Counted from the first letter of the stretch, positions 20,906 through 33,150 are shown. The stretch is 64,000 nucleotides of DNA from Sciurus carolinensis (GCF_902686445.1 NC_062222.1:133865035-133929034), one strand, 5' to 3'. Translations and numbers: made by a program. The notes: generated by a model from the sequence alone, not told the origin.

Positions 20906-22897
20906 AGACGGGGAGGCTGCAGATGGAAATGGGGCTCGATGAGGAGGACCTGGCTGCCCATGTGTGTGACGTGCTGCCCTCTGTGCTCTCAAGGTGTCGG
21001 GTAATGTCCAAGGGGGTTTAAAGAAAAGAATCTGGCACAGGACAAGCAAGTACAGAGATCCAAATTCATAAACTCAGGGTTCATCGGGGGGTCTCAGCTC
21101 TGCACCTCCTTCCAGAACCCAGGTAAGATTCTTAAATATGTCACATCAAGCAGATTAGAAACCCCAGCATCATTGTTTTCCAGAATTTCTCCATCGACAG
21201 ACTTTCCAGGAGTTCTTGAAGGTTTGACAATTTTGCTTCCTAACCACTGACAAATCATCTGATCCTCTTTGCAAAGAATCTGCTGGAGGAGGAGAGTTGG
21301 TCGAAATGGTCCCCAAACAGGGAGCCAGGCCTCACTCGGGGCAGCACCTCCTCACACAAACCAGCAGTCACTGAGACCTGGCTGGGGGGACCTGGCTCAC
21401 AGCAGGAACGCATGTGCTCCATACCATCTGCTCTGCGCGCACCCTTCCTTGCTGGAGTTCTAATTCCAAAGCAGATGCACAGCCACATTTATGCTGTCCT
21501 TCATCCTGCTGTGGGAACACAGAAGCAGGGGATCCCAGGACATTAGCACCTCAGTAAATCCCCGGTCATCAGGGCACTGACCCACAACCCAGAAACCAAA
21601 TCCGCAATGAAAGGAAAGGGGCACTGGGTGCAGCGAAGGCCCTGCCAGCCCTTGCACGTGCCATGAGTCTGGAGCTCCCTCTTCGGCCCCATGAGGCGCA
21701 GTTCTCCAGGCAGGGGTCAATTGCAGGGCGCTGCAGACCGTCTCCCAGGCTCCATGCTTTGTGTCTTTGGGCACATGGATCTTCTGTGTCCTTGAAAATG
21801 ACTTCTACTGAGCAAAAATATTCTCAAAAAAATTAAAGCCAATATTTGAAAATCAAAAGGCTCCAGGTAAGGATTTTTCTTAATTTCTAATTTCTGTTGA
21901 AAAAGTGGAAGAGTCGATCGCATGCTGGGCACGTTTTGACGTAGCAGAAATGGCCTTCACTGAGGGGCTTCTGGACCGGTCGTTTCTACCCATGTCAACA
22001 CCCCTGGGTCTCCTGAGCCGCCGTGTGATACCGACTCGCACTCAGTGGACTAACCGCAGGAGAGCCCAGACCCCTGTCCCTAGCAGTGCAGTGGGCAGAG
22101 GTGGCAGCGGAGCCCACTCCGAGTAGAGGGGCTGCCCAGCCGGGCACATTTCCAGCCTCCCCTCTCCTCACTGCCTGTTGTCTGCAACCCTGATGCTGGA
22201 CAGGTACCGTTCATCACACTGCTCACTTGCTGTCTGTCTTCTACTAGGGAGACAGTGTTCTTTGTCCACTTGGCCCATTTGTCACCTGCCAACCTAAGAA
22301 TACACCTAAATACTTCACCCAGCTTCGCAGGGCATTTGGTCACCCTCTCCTGGTTCAATCAGTCACAAATCCACCAGGAAAAGACGTATCGCCAACTGTG
22401 TTTCATGGAGAGAATCCGGGTTGTCCAGGTCCTGGAGAAACCAAAGGTGAATGAACGCAGAGGTTAGCGACAGCGGGCAGCCATCGAGGCCCAGCGTGAA
22501 GGGTGTCAAACGGAGGAGGCAGTGTCACCTGAATCTGGGCAGAAGCTGGAGTCACAGAGAAAGGCACCTGCTACGGGATGCTGCTTGAGGCAGACAGAAG
22601 GGCGAGGAGTGTCCTGGCTCCTCGCTTTCAGCTGGTCGCCTCTGCTGGGCCTGCTCCTGGATAAGCCCTGCTGCAGTAGCCTGTGGGGCTCAGTGTCTCC
22701 TCCTCTAGCAGGAAAGGGACAGTAAAACTGGACTGGGGGGAAGGAAACTAGGTGTGGTGCCTGTCCTTAGAAAAGTCCTTACTGCTGTCAAGTGGAAAGA
22801 GGGACTTGAACTCAACAAGCCAAAATATCTGTCCATGATTCCTTAAAGATTAAGGGGACCTATCATGCCACCATTCAACATCTACGAAGTAAATGTA
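20906..22897. other. Unassigned 2 kb, ordinary composition
   Basis: No convincing gene or repeat. A block near 22240-22270 ('ctactagggagacagtg' then 'ttctttgtcc') could be a decayed L2 scrap. Frames of 60-104 codons on both strands show no known domain. Confidence 0.4.
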
Positions 22898-23526
22898 CTC
22901 TCCCCAGGGTTTTTATTTATTTGTTTGTTTGTTTTATTTTTACAGACTGCATTTTGATTCATTGTACACAAATGGGGTTCATCTTTTTATTTCTATGGTT
23001 GTACATGATGTAGATTCATACCATTTGTGTAATCATACTTGTACACAGGGTAATGATGTCTGTCTCATTCCATCATCTTTATATCCCCCCTCCCTCTCAT
23101 TTCCTTCTACATAATCTAAAGTTCCTCCATTCTTCTCTCACCCCCAACCCACCACCCCCATTATGTATCATCATCCACTTATCAGGGAAAACATTCGGCC
23201 TTTGGTTTTATTGGACTTGGCTTATTTCACTTAGCATGACCCACATTTTGACCTAGTTATCCCACTCCTCTGTTTATACCCAAAGGACTTAAAATTAGCG
23301 TACTATAGTAATGCAGCCACATCAATGTTTATAGCAACTCAATTCACAATAACTAGATTGTGGAACCAACCTAGATGCTCTTCAACAGATGAATGGATAA
23401 GAAACTGTGGTATATATACACAATGGAATATTATTCAGCCATAAAGAAGAAGAATATTATGGCATTTGCAAATAAATGGATGGAATTGGAGAACATCATG
23501 ATAAGTGAAATAAATCAAGCTCTCCC
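22898..23526 (-). mobile_element. 5'-inverted (twin-primed) L1 insertion
   Basis: Two L1 pieces face each other. 22910-23243 is the reverse of an L1 3' UTR with its A-rich tail seen as a T-rich run at 22910-22944. 23244-23519 is L1 ORF2 C-terminal sequence in plus orientation ('gttatcccactcctctgttt', 'acccaaaggacttaaaatt', 'tggatggaattggagaac'). About 24 bases of the same L1 position occur at both joints ('tcatgataagtgaaataa' on plus, and its counterpart in reverse). A 7-bp CTCTCCC flanks the unit (22898-22904 and 23520-23526). This is the layout left by twin priming during L1 integration. Confidence 0.8.
23244..23519 (+). pseudogene. Inverted L1 ORF2 C-terminal fragment
   Basis: ORF2 3' end in reversed position inside the twin-primed insertion. 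A 60-codon frame at 23393-23575 contains 'YIYTMEYYSAIKKK', a hallmark of the L1 ORF2 C-terminus, and runs past the insertion edge into flank. No reverse transcriptase or endonuclease domain is present, so it is dead. Confidence 0.8.
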
Positions 23527-23599
23527 ATGTTTTGAGAATTTGAAAGAACTCCTGCTTAGTCATGAAAAGAACTAAACTCTGATGCAAGAACTGTCACAA

Positions 23600-23760
23600 G
23601 ATATTTACATGACCTTGTAAATTGGCCTGGCTAGTTTGCCTTCTAAATCCTGATTTGTTAAATTGCAATAATGACTGCTTATCTATCTACTTCATAGTTA
23701 AAAATTATTTATCCTACTTATTAATTCCATCAGCATTCAGTGAACACCAAGCATCGTGAT
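23600..23760 (+). repeat. Possible MIR fragment
   Basis: A weak MIR-like order: 'tgaccttgtaaattggcc', 'ataatgactgcttatc', 'acttcatagttaaaaatt', and a terminal 'gcattcagtgaacacc'. Confidence 0.45.
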
Positions 23761-24117
23761 TCCTACTGGTCATGGGGTCTCCTCATCAAAACTCTACTGA
23801 AACCCTGTTGTCTATTAGGTATTATGATCAAGGTCCAATATGTGCCTCCAGGGTCCCTGTGCTTCCCTATTATTATTAGGTTGGGAAGATTCTAATATAC
23901 TCACAGAAACCACATCAGTAATTAAACAAGAAAAGTTTAGTATAGTAGATTAGCAACTGGAAGAGGCGATTGTGTCGGTGACACCGTGTCAACCTTTTGG
24001 CATTGATTCCTTGTCTCTTCATCGGGCTCTCAGGGGTAGGGTGGGAGTCAGAGCAGGAAGTACATCTCTAAGTCATCTTTTCAGCTCAGAACCCTGGACT
24101 CTGTAGACGCAGACACA
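23761..24117. other. Unassigned
   Basis: No feature recognised. Confidence 0.45.
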
Positions 24118-24520
24118 ATCTTCAACACTCAGTGACGGCTGAATGATTGTTAAATGGATGAGGCGTGAAGTCTAAGGGGACCTAAAAGTTCGAAGCCTTA
24201 TGGTGCCTAGTTGGACTCTCCAGTGCAGTTCTCGATGAAGGCCAACCAAGAAAGGTGGCGTGTGGGGACTGGGATTCCAGAGGCGGAGCATCTACAGGTA
24301 CAAGAGGAAGGAGAGAGCAAGGCATCTTCTGGAACCTGCCGGTCATCACGTTTGCTAAAGCTTGAGTTTTGAGGGAGAGTCACAGAAAGTGAAGTCTGGG
24401 AGAGAAGGTAGGAGGTGCACCCTAGGAAGGAGGTTGAGTCTTATCTAGTAGAAAGGAGTCACTGAAGAGTTTGGGCAGGGGACACTAGAGAACCAGAGTC
24501 AGGATGTGTGGGTGGCCGGT
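24118..24520 (-). repeat. Probable L2-type LINE fragment
   Basis: Plus-strand blocks 'ggctgaatgattgttaaatg', 'gaaggagagagcaagg', 'aagagtttgggcagggga' follow the antisense of the L2 3' region. Diverged. Confidence 0.45.
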
Positions 24521-25079
24521 CACTCTGCCCCCTGCCAGGGCTGCCTTGGTGGACTGGAAAGGGCAGTCCCTTTGAGGAGTAAAAATTGTTGATTTCATGT
24601 GTGTGAATGCACATCATTCAATGAGAGAAAGTCAATTTAAAAACAAAAAGGGAAAAGGAACTCTAGGTGCTTGCTATTGGGAATCCTGCCTGGTTAATCC
24701 AAATGAGACACACAGACCTGAAAATATTTCAATATATTTTTTAAAAATTTTGCAGACAAAATATATAGTGCTACTGAATCAAACACTGAAAATAGCACCT
24801 TTGAATCCATTCAAAGGAGCTACCACTAAGCAATGCCTGGAATTGACGGCACAAAAGATAGTGTGTTGCAAGTGCTTTTTGTCAGTGGCATCTTTATTCA
24901 CTGCTTTCAAATAAGTTCACTGTATGCAAATTCCCACATGTCACATAAAAGGTAACTTTCCTCCATCCTTTTATCCCTTCCCCATCAGTTCACACTGGAT
25001 ACATTGAATGTAACAAAACCAATTGTTATTCTAAATAAAAAAGTTTTAAGCCCTCAAATTTAGCAAATTGGCAATGTAT
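24521..25079. other. Unassigned
   Basis: The 105-codon plus frame at 24597-24914 has no recognisable domain. No repeat family identified. Confidence 0.4.
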
Positions 25080-25175
25080 CTAACCCCAGGGTCTCAGTTT
25101 TCCAATCTATAAAGGGGTAATGATTGCTATTTTATAGTAGAATATTTAATAATTATATTAAAATATTTGAAAGAA
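25080..25175 (+). repeat. MIR SINE fragment
   Basis: 'gggtctcagttttccaatc' then 'tataaaggggtaatgattgc' is the MIR core. Confidence 0.65.
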
Positions 25176-25330
25176 ATGATATGATTCTATTGAAAAGTGT
25201 TCCTAAAGAAGACTATATTTTTACCTCATGTATATTTTAATTCACTCTCAGCAAATCATAATTTAATGAAGTCCTAGGGTATCAGCCCCAGTTACAGAGT
25301 AAAAATGAATCAATAAATATGTTATTTTAC

Positions 25331-25380
25331 ATATATATATGTATATGTGTGTGTATGTGTGTGTGTGTGTGTGTGTGTAT
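25331..25380. repeat. (TA/TG)n microsatellite
   Basis: A short AT run passes into a TG run of about 15 units. Confidence 0.9.
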
Positions 25381-26124
25381 GGCCCACACAGAGAAAAGCA
25401 TGCACTACTATAGGAAAAATGTTGAATTTGCTGGGTACAACATGCTGTGAAGAACAAACTCTCTGTTGCTGCAAACTAGTCACTTATTCGGCTCTGCCTA
25501 ATTAAAACAAAATTTTGAAGCAAGTAATACATATAGAGTATTATTTATTGTTTGAATTAGTTATAACAACATGTACATTCATGTCAATCATCCTTTGAAG
25601 TACACCAGTGGTCCCCTTGATGTCCAAATGCCCTCTAAGTGGCAGTGGCCCATCAGTGAAATAAGTGGAAGACAGAGGTCTAAGTCACGGCCCAGGTGAG
25701 CACCAACCGCCACCACTGTAGGACGCTCATGGGGGCCTCACACCAGGCATATGGGAAACGGCAGTAGCTGCTCATGTTGTTTCTACTTTAATTATGGTTG
25801 TTTCTATTACATCTCTTGAGAAAAAGATATTAGACCATTGCCTAGCACACACAAGCAAGGGACCAATAATTTTAAATTACCTCATCTTACTACAAAGAAT
25901 GCATGAAAAATGAATTATGGATTGAGTGTGGGTAAAAGCCTATGAAGACACATCCGTCTACACTGTGATATACTCTTGCTTCATAAAAGTGGTTAAATGA
26001 ACCTCCGTTCACCACCCTCTAAAAACAACAAGTCACATGGATCACCAAGTTATGCATGCTAAAGGAGAAATTCAAAACATACAGGAGATTTCAAATAGTC
26101 CTCCTTCTCATGTAGTTGTGTGGT
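25381..26124. other. Unassigned
   Basis: No feature recognised in about 740 bp. Confidence 0.45.
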
Positions 26125-26188
26125 TTTCGTTGTTTTGGTTTGGTTTTTTGTTTTTTTTTTTTTGTTTTGTTTTGTTTTTTTTTTTTTC
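26125..26188. repeat. (GTTTT)n / poly(T) tract
   Basis: G-interrupted T runs, perhaps the A-rich tail of a lost minus-strand retroposon, though no body is recognisable beside it. Confidence 0.8.
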
Positions 26189-26326
26189 TGATTTGTGGAA
26201 TAGAAGCTTCTCTTTAAAGGTTAAGATAACCAGTGGAAAGTCTGCTGTTGGAGAAACAGAAACCTACTAGGAGCTGAAGTACAAGGTGTTCAGTCAAGGA
26301 AGGACCTCAGCTGGGGTACAGCCCTG

Positions 26327-26450
<124 letters not shown>

Positions 26451-26535
26451 CCTCAGGATAACTCTTTAGGCTTGTGAATAAAAGAAGGTACCATTCTCAG
26501 AGAGAAATATTACAAATGTGACTTTTTTATTTTCT

Positions 26536-27536
26536 GAGAAAGTGTCTTTTTTTTCCTATTTTTAAAATTTTTATTTTTTTTATTTTTTACAGACGGCATT
26601 TTGATTTGTTGTACACAAATGGGGTACAACTTTTCATTTCTATGGTTGTGCACAGTGCAGATTCATACCATTTGTGTAATCATACACGTGCATAGGGTAA
26701 TGATGTCTGTCTCACTCCGCCATCTTTCATACCCCCCCCTCTTATTTCCTTCTGCATAAAGTCCCTCCATTCTTCTCTCACCCCACACCCTCCACCCCCA
26801 TTATATATCATCATCCACTTATCAGGGAAAACATTCAGCCTTTGTTTTTTTAAGATTTGCTTATTTCACTTCCATGATATTCTCCAGAGAGGAAGAAAAT
26901 CTTGTCCACACGCACTTCAGATAGAGTACTTATCTCCAAAATGTATAAAGAACTTACAAAACTACACCAAAAATACAAAGAGCCCAATCAATAAATGGGC
27001 AAGGGACTGGACAGACACTTTACAGAAGAAGACATACAGGCGATTAATAAACATATGAAAAAATGTTCAACATCTCTAGTAATGAGAGAAATGCAAATTA
27101 AAACAACTCTAAGATTTCATCTTACTCCAATTAGAATGGTTATTATCAAGAACACAAGCAATAATAGATGTTGGTGTGGAGGTGGGGAAAAGGGTACACT
27201 TTTACATTACTGGCAGAGTTGCAAATTGGTGCAGCCACTCTGGAAAGCAAAGTGGAGATTCCTCAGAAAACTTGAAATGGACCAGCATTTTGACCCAGTT
27301 ATCCCACTACTCAGTTTATACCCAAAGGACTTAAAATTAGCAAAGTACAGTAACAGCCACATCAATGTTTACAGCAGCTCAATTCACAATATCTAGATTG
27401 TGGAACCAAACTAGATGCCCTTCAACAGATGAATGGATAAGAAACTGGTTTTTATACTCAATAGAATATTATTGAGTCACAAAGAAGAATATTATGGCAT
27501 TTGCAAATAAATGGATGGAATGGGAGAAAGTGTCTT
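26536..27536 (-). mobile_element. 5'-inverted L1 insertion with 13-bp target-site duplication
   Basis: GAGAAAGTGTCTT occurs at 26536-26548 and again at 27524-27536, flanking the insertion. From left: a T-rich run (the reversed poly(A) tail), the reverse of the same L1 3' UTR as at 22.9 kb to about 26892, then L1 ORF2 sequence in plus orientation from 26893 to 27523. The two ORF2 breakpoints ('atggatggaatgg' on one side, reverse of 'ggagaatatcatgg' on the other) are nearly adjacent in an L1 transcript, so almost nothing was lost. This is a textbook twin-priming product. Confidence 0.9.
26893..27523 (+). pseudogene. Inverted L1 ORF2 C-terminal fragment
   Basis: A 133-codon frame (26995-27396) stays open over the ORF2 C-terminal part, with '[18 protein letters not shown]', '[19 protein letters not shown]' and '[12 protein letters not shown]', all typical of L1 ORF2p. 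It lacks endonuclease and reverse transcriptase domains and stands in reverse to the rest of the insertion. It is a fossil and not a gene, though its frame is well kept, implying moderate age. Confidence 0.85.
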
Positions 27537-28499
27537 CTTAATAACTTGTTGGTTAATAAAGGAGCTTTGGAAATTTTTCTTTTAGAATCTGGAAGACTCT
27601 TTTCAGTAAGACCAAGAAGAATATTTGCTCTACAGTGAAAGTTCCCAAATATGTGTTGAGTAAACCAATGAATGAATCCCCAACTCTCTCTTTTTCAGGT
27701 TTCAACATTACTACTGATGGACATGGTTGCAAAGTTGGGGACATATACTGTGACATCTAGTTAGCAAAAGTGAACCTTGGTACTATGTTTCTGGAAAGCT
27801 AGTCTGCAATATAGAGCAAAGGCTTAAGAGCTTTCAGTCATTATGCTCAGGGAAGTCTAGTTTTTGCTGATATCAATCCCTGCACAAAACAAAGAAATGG
27901 CCAGAAAGATAGTTTTTAAAAGAACATCATCTAAAAATATCAAAAAGGTGTCAAGAAGCAAGCATTTGGAGTCCCAGAGTCCATGGAAGTGACCACAATA
28001 TTTGGCATTGCATCATGGGATTTCCCACTTTTCAAGACCAGCTGACAGGTAGCACACAGAGGAGCATCCCTCCACTCTGCTGGGCTGCGATGGGAGCATC
28101 CTGGAACACGTGGGTTATAGAAAATGCCTTTCAGTTGGAATCCTCATAGCTACACCCCAGGACAATGGACCAGACTCCCTGGGGAGATCAAATCCCAACC
28201 TCCCTGTGGTTAAGAGACATGACAAGCGAATACACTGTGGTGTCCTGGAGGGACACTGAGACTGAAAAGACAATAGGTAAGAGCCAAGAAAATCTGAGTC
28301 GATACAAATTTTAGTTTATAAAAATGTATTGGTATCTGTTTATGAATCATAACAAATTACCCTACCCTATTACCATGCTAATACCGTGGGAAATTGGATG
28401 TGAGGAGAATAATAGGAACACAGTGTACTCTCTTATCAATTTTTCTGTTAATCTAACATCACTTTTAAAAATAAATTTTAAAAAGATACTACATTATGG
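27537..28499. other. Unassigned
   Basis: No gene recognised. An L2-like 'aaatatgtgttgagtaaacc' with 'aatgaatgaatcc' lies at 27648-27680 and may be the reverse or forward end of a small L2/MIR scrap. Confidence 0.4.
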
Positions 28500-30148
28500 G
28501 TACATGCATTAAATACTCTAATTAAAAACAGAAATTGTCATTTGAATTAAAAATAAGAACAAACCAAAATTTGTGTAGCTTAAAAGATATACACTTTAAA
28601 CATGAGGATTTGGAGAACTTAGGACTTAAAATAGGTAAAGGGCTATACCATGGAAACAGTAAGCAAAATAAGGCTGATAAATATCAGAATATCACACTAA
28701 TATATTCTTTTCTCATTGTAAGTATAAAAAACTTTAAATATTATTTTAAAATATCATAATCATGATGTTTAAGAGGGAAGAGAGAAAGTTACTTATAGTT
28801 TAATAAGTCAGTACAGTAGGATTGTGTATTAGTTTTTTCCTTAACAAATTAACTCAAAAGCTATAGAGCAAGTGTTGACAAATTAAAAATGAGAAACAAT
28901 AATGTTTGATTATCAAGAATCTCAGTCACGAACTTCTCAGTCACTGAGGTATGAGACACGGGTAAAAGCAGGGTAAAAGCAGAGACATACCTAAGGATGT
29001 TGAAGGTTAGAAGTAAAGATTTTTGTCTTTATTATTTTTTATTTGTTGTTTTTAGGTAAAAGTAAAGTTTTAGAAGTTGATCTACCTTACATTTGTAGAA
29101 CACTACACCTCACAACTACAGAATACTTTCAAATACACCCAGAACTGAAATTGTATGTGAAATATATTCTAATCTTGTAAATTCCAACTCGAAATGGATA
29201 ACAAAAGAATAATTATATTTTTTATTTCAGAAATAAACACAGACATTTCTAAAATAACAATGGGTTGATGAGAAATTTAGAAGATATTTTTGAAAGTATG
29301 AATAAATTATCTAAATTATTTTTTAAAAGTGTAAATAAAACTTACAAAATGTCACAGGATGAAACTATACTGTGATTAGATGATTTCTAAACCTAAATCT
29401 ATGTATTTTTTTAAATAATTAAAAAATTCATGGTATAAGTATACTTTTAAACCTACTAAAGAATAATATCAAGTTAATCCAAAAAAAGACAAAAAAATAA
29501 GTAAAAGACAAATAAATGTACCAAGATAGAAGTCAATTTGTAGCAACAAATAATAAAATCTATATTTGCCTAGCAAGGAAAATCAATAAAAAGAAATTAA
29601 AAATGAACACTTTTAGAAGAAAGATGGAGGAATTCCTATAGATCTAAGAGATATTAAAATAAGAATTTACCAGGCATACCTTATGCCCGTCTGTGAAAAT
29701 ACAGATATAATTGATGAAGTCAATGAAAACCACAATACACTCAGTCTAACTGGAGAAGAAATAGAAAACCAGATCATGTGATTGTCCTCAGTAATCATAG
29801 TACAAATTTGATTAAATTGATGCCTAACCATAATTTGCAATGTCTAATAATAAGTTAAACAAAACAAAATAAAAACTTGAGCAGACTAGAAGTGAACTTT
29901 CCCAATCAGATAAAGGATATTAAAAAATACAAAAACACACATGTACACAGTTAGTGGTAAATATCATAAAATTGCCCCTGAGATCAAGACTCAGGCAACA
30001 GAAGGTCACTTCTGTTCACCATTCTTCTGAAGGTGGGAGCTAGTGGATAGAGACAAGATGACTAGGACTGGAAAATCAGAACTAAAGCAATCATTATTCA
30101 CATTGTATTTGCCTACAATCTACTAAGCACATAAAAATTTTTTGAGGA

Positions 30149-30218
30149 TTCTAATGTATTAAATTTAACAAGTTAATTTTTAGGAAGTTCTAATGTATTA
30201 AATTTAACAAGTTAATTT
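30149..30218. repeat. Short tandem duplication, 39-bp period
   Basis: A 31-base block beginning 'ttctaatgtattaaattt' is identical at 30149-30179 and 30188-30218. It lies within the L1M fossil, so it is younger than that insertion. Confidence 0.9.
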
Positions 30219-30441
30219 AGCACATTTTCTGAATACAAAGTTAATGGATGAAAGTCAAACTTTTATTTAACAGAAACAATTTTTAAATGAAATATAAATA
30301 TCCATTTACAATTTTGCATATACTTATAATTACAGATAGCAAAATATACTATATGTACATAATTATGCATATACTCATATGAGTATGTGTGTGTTTCCTG
30401 ACATTTCCATAAATTCCAGATCTAAATAAATTGAGAACTAT

Positions 30442-30462
30442 TAGATAGATAGATAGATAGAT
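30442..30462. repeat. (GATA)n microsatellite
   Basis: Five tetranucleotide units inside the L1M fossil, at a point where the L1 has a GAGA-rich stretch that may have seeded it. Confidence 0.9.
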
Positions 30463-30610
30463 CCTCTTCAAATTGATCTAGAGTTTTGATACAATTTTTA
30501 GCAAACTGTATGTTTGTAAATTGATAAGCTCTTACTAACATGTAAATAGAAATAAAAAGTTATGAAAAAAGACAATTTCAGAAAAGGTTTTATTGTAAAC
30601 AGCCTTTTTT

Positions 30611-31599
30611 AAACAATGATTTTTACCCTTCATTTCTTGAGGAACTGAGAACAGAAGAGAAAAGCCAGGCACCCTCTCATCCTTAGTTACTAACTCATCT
30701 ATTTTATGGGTTCATTTTCTTACTTGAATAAAACTGAAGATACCCCTACCCATCCATTTTTCCAGCTACAGTTTTGGGATCTATGAGGTTCTTCTATGCA
30801 TTAGTATATACACTTCAAAAGTCTAATACATTTGAAAACTTGTTAAAGTTATATATTTTGAAAAGAGGTAATAGGAGAAGAACGGTAAAGAAGTTACAAT
30901 GTGCTATTTGACGAGATTTTAATCTCTATAATTAAAAACAAAAGGCATTCCATAGACAGCATGACTACATCTCAAGGGAGATGCAGACACACATTTGAAA
31001 AGAATGTCACTGTGTTCACTCAGAAGTAAGCTGTGGGCAAGACTTAAGTGGAGTAGACATTAATGGTAAACAAGACGAAGGCTTAGACATTTTAGATGAG
31101 TGATTCTCCACTTCACATCAATAGTTGAGCAAATTTTGTTTCTGTTTCTGTTTCTCTGATGCCACATAGATTTTCAAGATTCATTTGTGGTTTTCATTCA
31201 GTCACTTGTGGGTACACAGAATAACTTTTTCTCCTGTCAGTGAAAGCTCCCCCAGTGGGGTGAATATTTGGGATTTTGTTCTAGATTTGTAGGATTTTAA
31301 GTGGTATCATTTTTTGCAATAGAGGCAGGCCCCTTGCTTTGGTGGCAATTTTGATGTGGCTTATTTGTAGATCTCTGCAGCATGTAGTACTCCAGTAACC
31401 TGCGATAAACAGAGCATACCCAGCAGGGCCAACGAGGAAACCCAAGGCAGGTCTGCCTGTGTGTGAAGCAGTTCTTTCTTTATGATTCCTTTGCCTAGAC
31501 CCAGACCCCAAAAGAACTGCTGTGTGACCCAGTGTTGGCCTGGAATCTCTCACATTTAGACAGAAAAGAATTGTGGGATAAAAATGCACCTTGAGAATG
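30611..31599. other. Unassigned
   Basis: No repeat recognised. The minus frame 31281-31589 (102 codons) has a short hydrophobic block but no domain I know. Confidence 0.4.
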
Positions 31600-31715
31600 G
31601 CAGCCCTAGTGGAAGCAGGTGCTCAAGAACAACTGGGAGAGCTTTCAAACCATCAGGGGTTGAACCCAGTCCTTAACCTGCATTCCACACCTTCACTGGA
31701 GCAATTGAACAGACC
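31600..31715. repeat. Possible hAT-Charlie scrap
   Basis: 'gggagagctttcaaaccatc' with 'ttgaacccagtccttaacc' loosely recalls MER5/MER20-type elements. Weak. Confidence 0.25.
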
Positions 31716-32831
31716 TCAGGTCTCTCGTGACATTTTTAAAAATGACATTATCTACTAATAGATACTTGATTTTGTTTCTATTTCATGGTGGTTATATTAA
31801 ACTTTATAATTTCAAGAAGAGGGTTTTTGCTCCTCCAGATTAAAGTTCAGTAGATTGTCTGACTATTCTCTCTACTTAAAAAAGCTTCTTCTCCCACCTG
31901 AGTTTTCATATACTCAAAAATTTAAATGTTCTTCTTTTAACTTCTGATATCTAAATGTTATGGAAAACAGCACAATGCTTAGAATTATCTACAATTGTAT
32001 TACGATTACATGTGCCTTTATTTAAATGGGGGTCCCAATTTATAAGGACCAGTCTATTGGTTTCCAATGAAACTTAGCTTCAGAAGAGATGCTAAGTGAT
32101 GGATCTAAAACTTCCTGGTTTCTGAAGTTTTTTCACTGATAATGAAGGAGCCAATAAGGCCAACATACTTTGAATAGCAAGACCAAAGAGATTACATTCC
32201 TCCTATATTCAGTTTTATTTAGGAAACTTTTTTCAACCGCTGTCTCCTGTGTATTACTGTGCATTTATGACTTTTCAGGTTTACTGTCTGTGGATGTGTC
32301 AGATCCTACTGAGGTCCAATAAGTTGAAACACCCCCCAATACTGGACTTTCCAGCCCCTCGCTTAGGACCCTGTGATTTGTGAAAGCATGGTCGCTTTCT
32401 GGCACAACATAAATTTGCAGGCTCACTTTTTCATTTATAACTCCCATCTCTACAACTGCAGCACAGAACTGATCTGCAGAGTTAGTTCAGGACTTTCCCT
32501 AAGTTCTCAGTGCCGCGGGTGACAGCACACCGTGCATACTGCTTAGACCATGAAGACACTAGGAAGAAGGATCTTCTCCACCTTGTGATGGCTAAAAACA
32601 ATGCCAGCTTTATCTTCAAAATTCTGCACAATACTTTCATTTCATCACTATCTAACACACACACATAGCAAAGAATACATTGTTTTGCTATTTTACAAAT
32701 CTTATCGCTGTCTAAATAGAAAAAAGTGGGATTCTTACACCTCTTTCTGCATTCAATCCATTGTGATATATTGTTCTGATTGAAGTATATGAAGAAAACC
32801 CAGCCTTGCTCTTATATGTAGTTGGGGGTTA

Positions 32832-32929
32832 GATAAGGCATTAGTATTCCTGATTATGACACAGTTTAATTTCAAAAGTCCATTTCAATTGAACTCCCAT
32901 AATTTAGATAACTTATAGACAAACTTATA
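32832..32929 (+). repeat. 98-bp direct repeat, copy 1
   Basis: Starts 'gataaggcattagtattc'. It matches copy 2 at 33548-33645 base for base except one position (C at 32850, A at 33566), offset 716 bp. Flanks do not match, so the unit ends sharply. Confidence 0.9.
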
Positions 32930-33072
32930 GCTCTTAGTTCTTGGTTTTAAGTACAAGATTCCTGGTTGATAAAACAGTTCTGCCTCCTATGATTTAATTT
33001 CTGAAATATCAAAACATGTTTAGTTCACATGTATGACAACATTCTCTGACCATAACACATCAGCTTACATAC

Positions 33073-33150
33073 TTAGGCATTGTTGCAATGACAGCATCCA
33101 ACTGTTGGAATCTTGGAGCAATACCAACCAAAGTCTGAAATTTTGCACTG
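33073..33150 (-). other. Candidate minus-strand exon, function unknown
   Basis: On the minus strand a 78-base segment is preceded by 'ctttataattcttcag' (acceptor, with tandem CAGCAG) and followed by GTATGTAAG, a strong donor. Two frames are stop-free. One reads 25 codons with Leu, Val, Ile and Gln and begins after one phase base. I do not recognise the peptide, and no neighbouring exon was found. It lies between the two 98-bp repeats. Could be a real small exon or a pseudo-exon. Confidence 0.25.

Larger units (their letters stand above)
28500..30610 (+). repeat. Decayed L1M ORF2, about 2.1 kb
   Basis: L1 ORF2 landmarks occur in the right order: 'ttaaaagatatacactttaa' (28576), 'tgtagaacactacacc' (29094), 'ggagaagaaatagaaaacc' (29752), 'cccaatcagataaaggata' (29903), 'gatctaaataaattgag' (30419), 'ttcaaattgatctagagttt' (30468), 'aaattgataagctc' (30517). 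Stops and indels are everywhere. A 39-bp tandem duplication (30149-30218) and a small GATA run (30442-30462) arose inside it. Confidence 0.75.

Noticed and set aside
26995..27396. 133-codon frame as a functional gene
   Set aside because: It is the C-terminal piece of L1 ORF2 in an inverted, truncated insertion without enzymatic domains.
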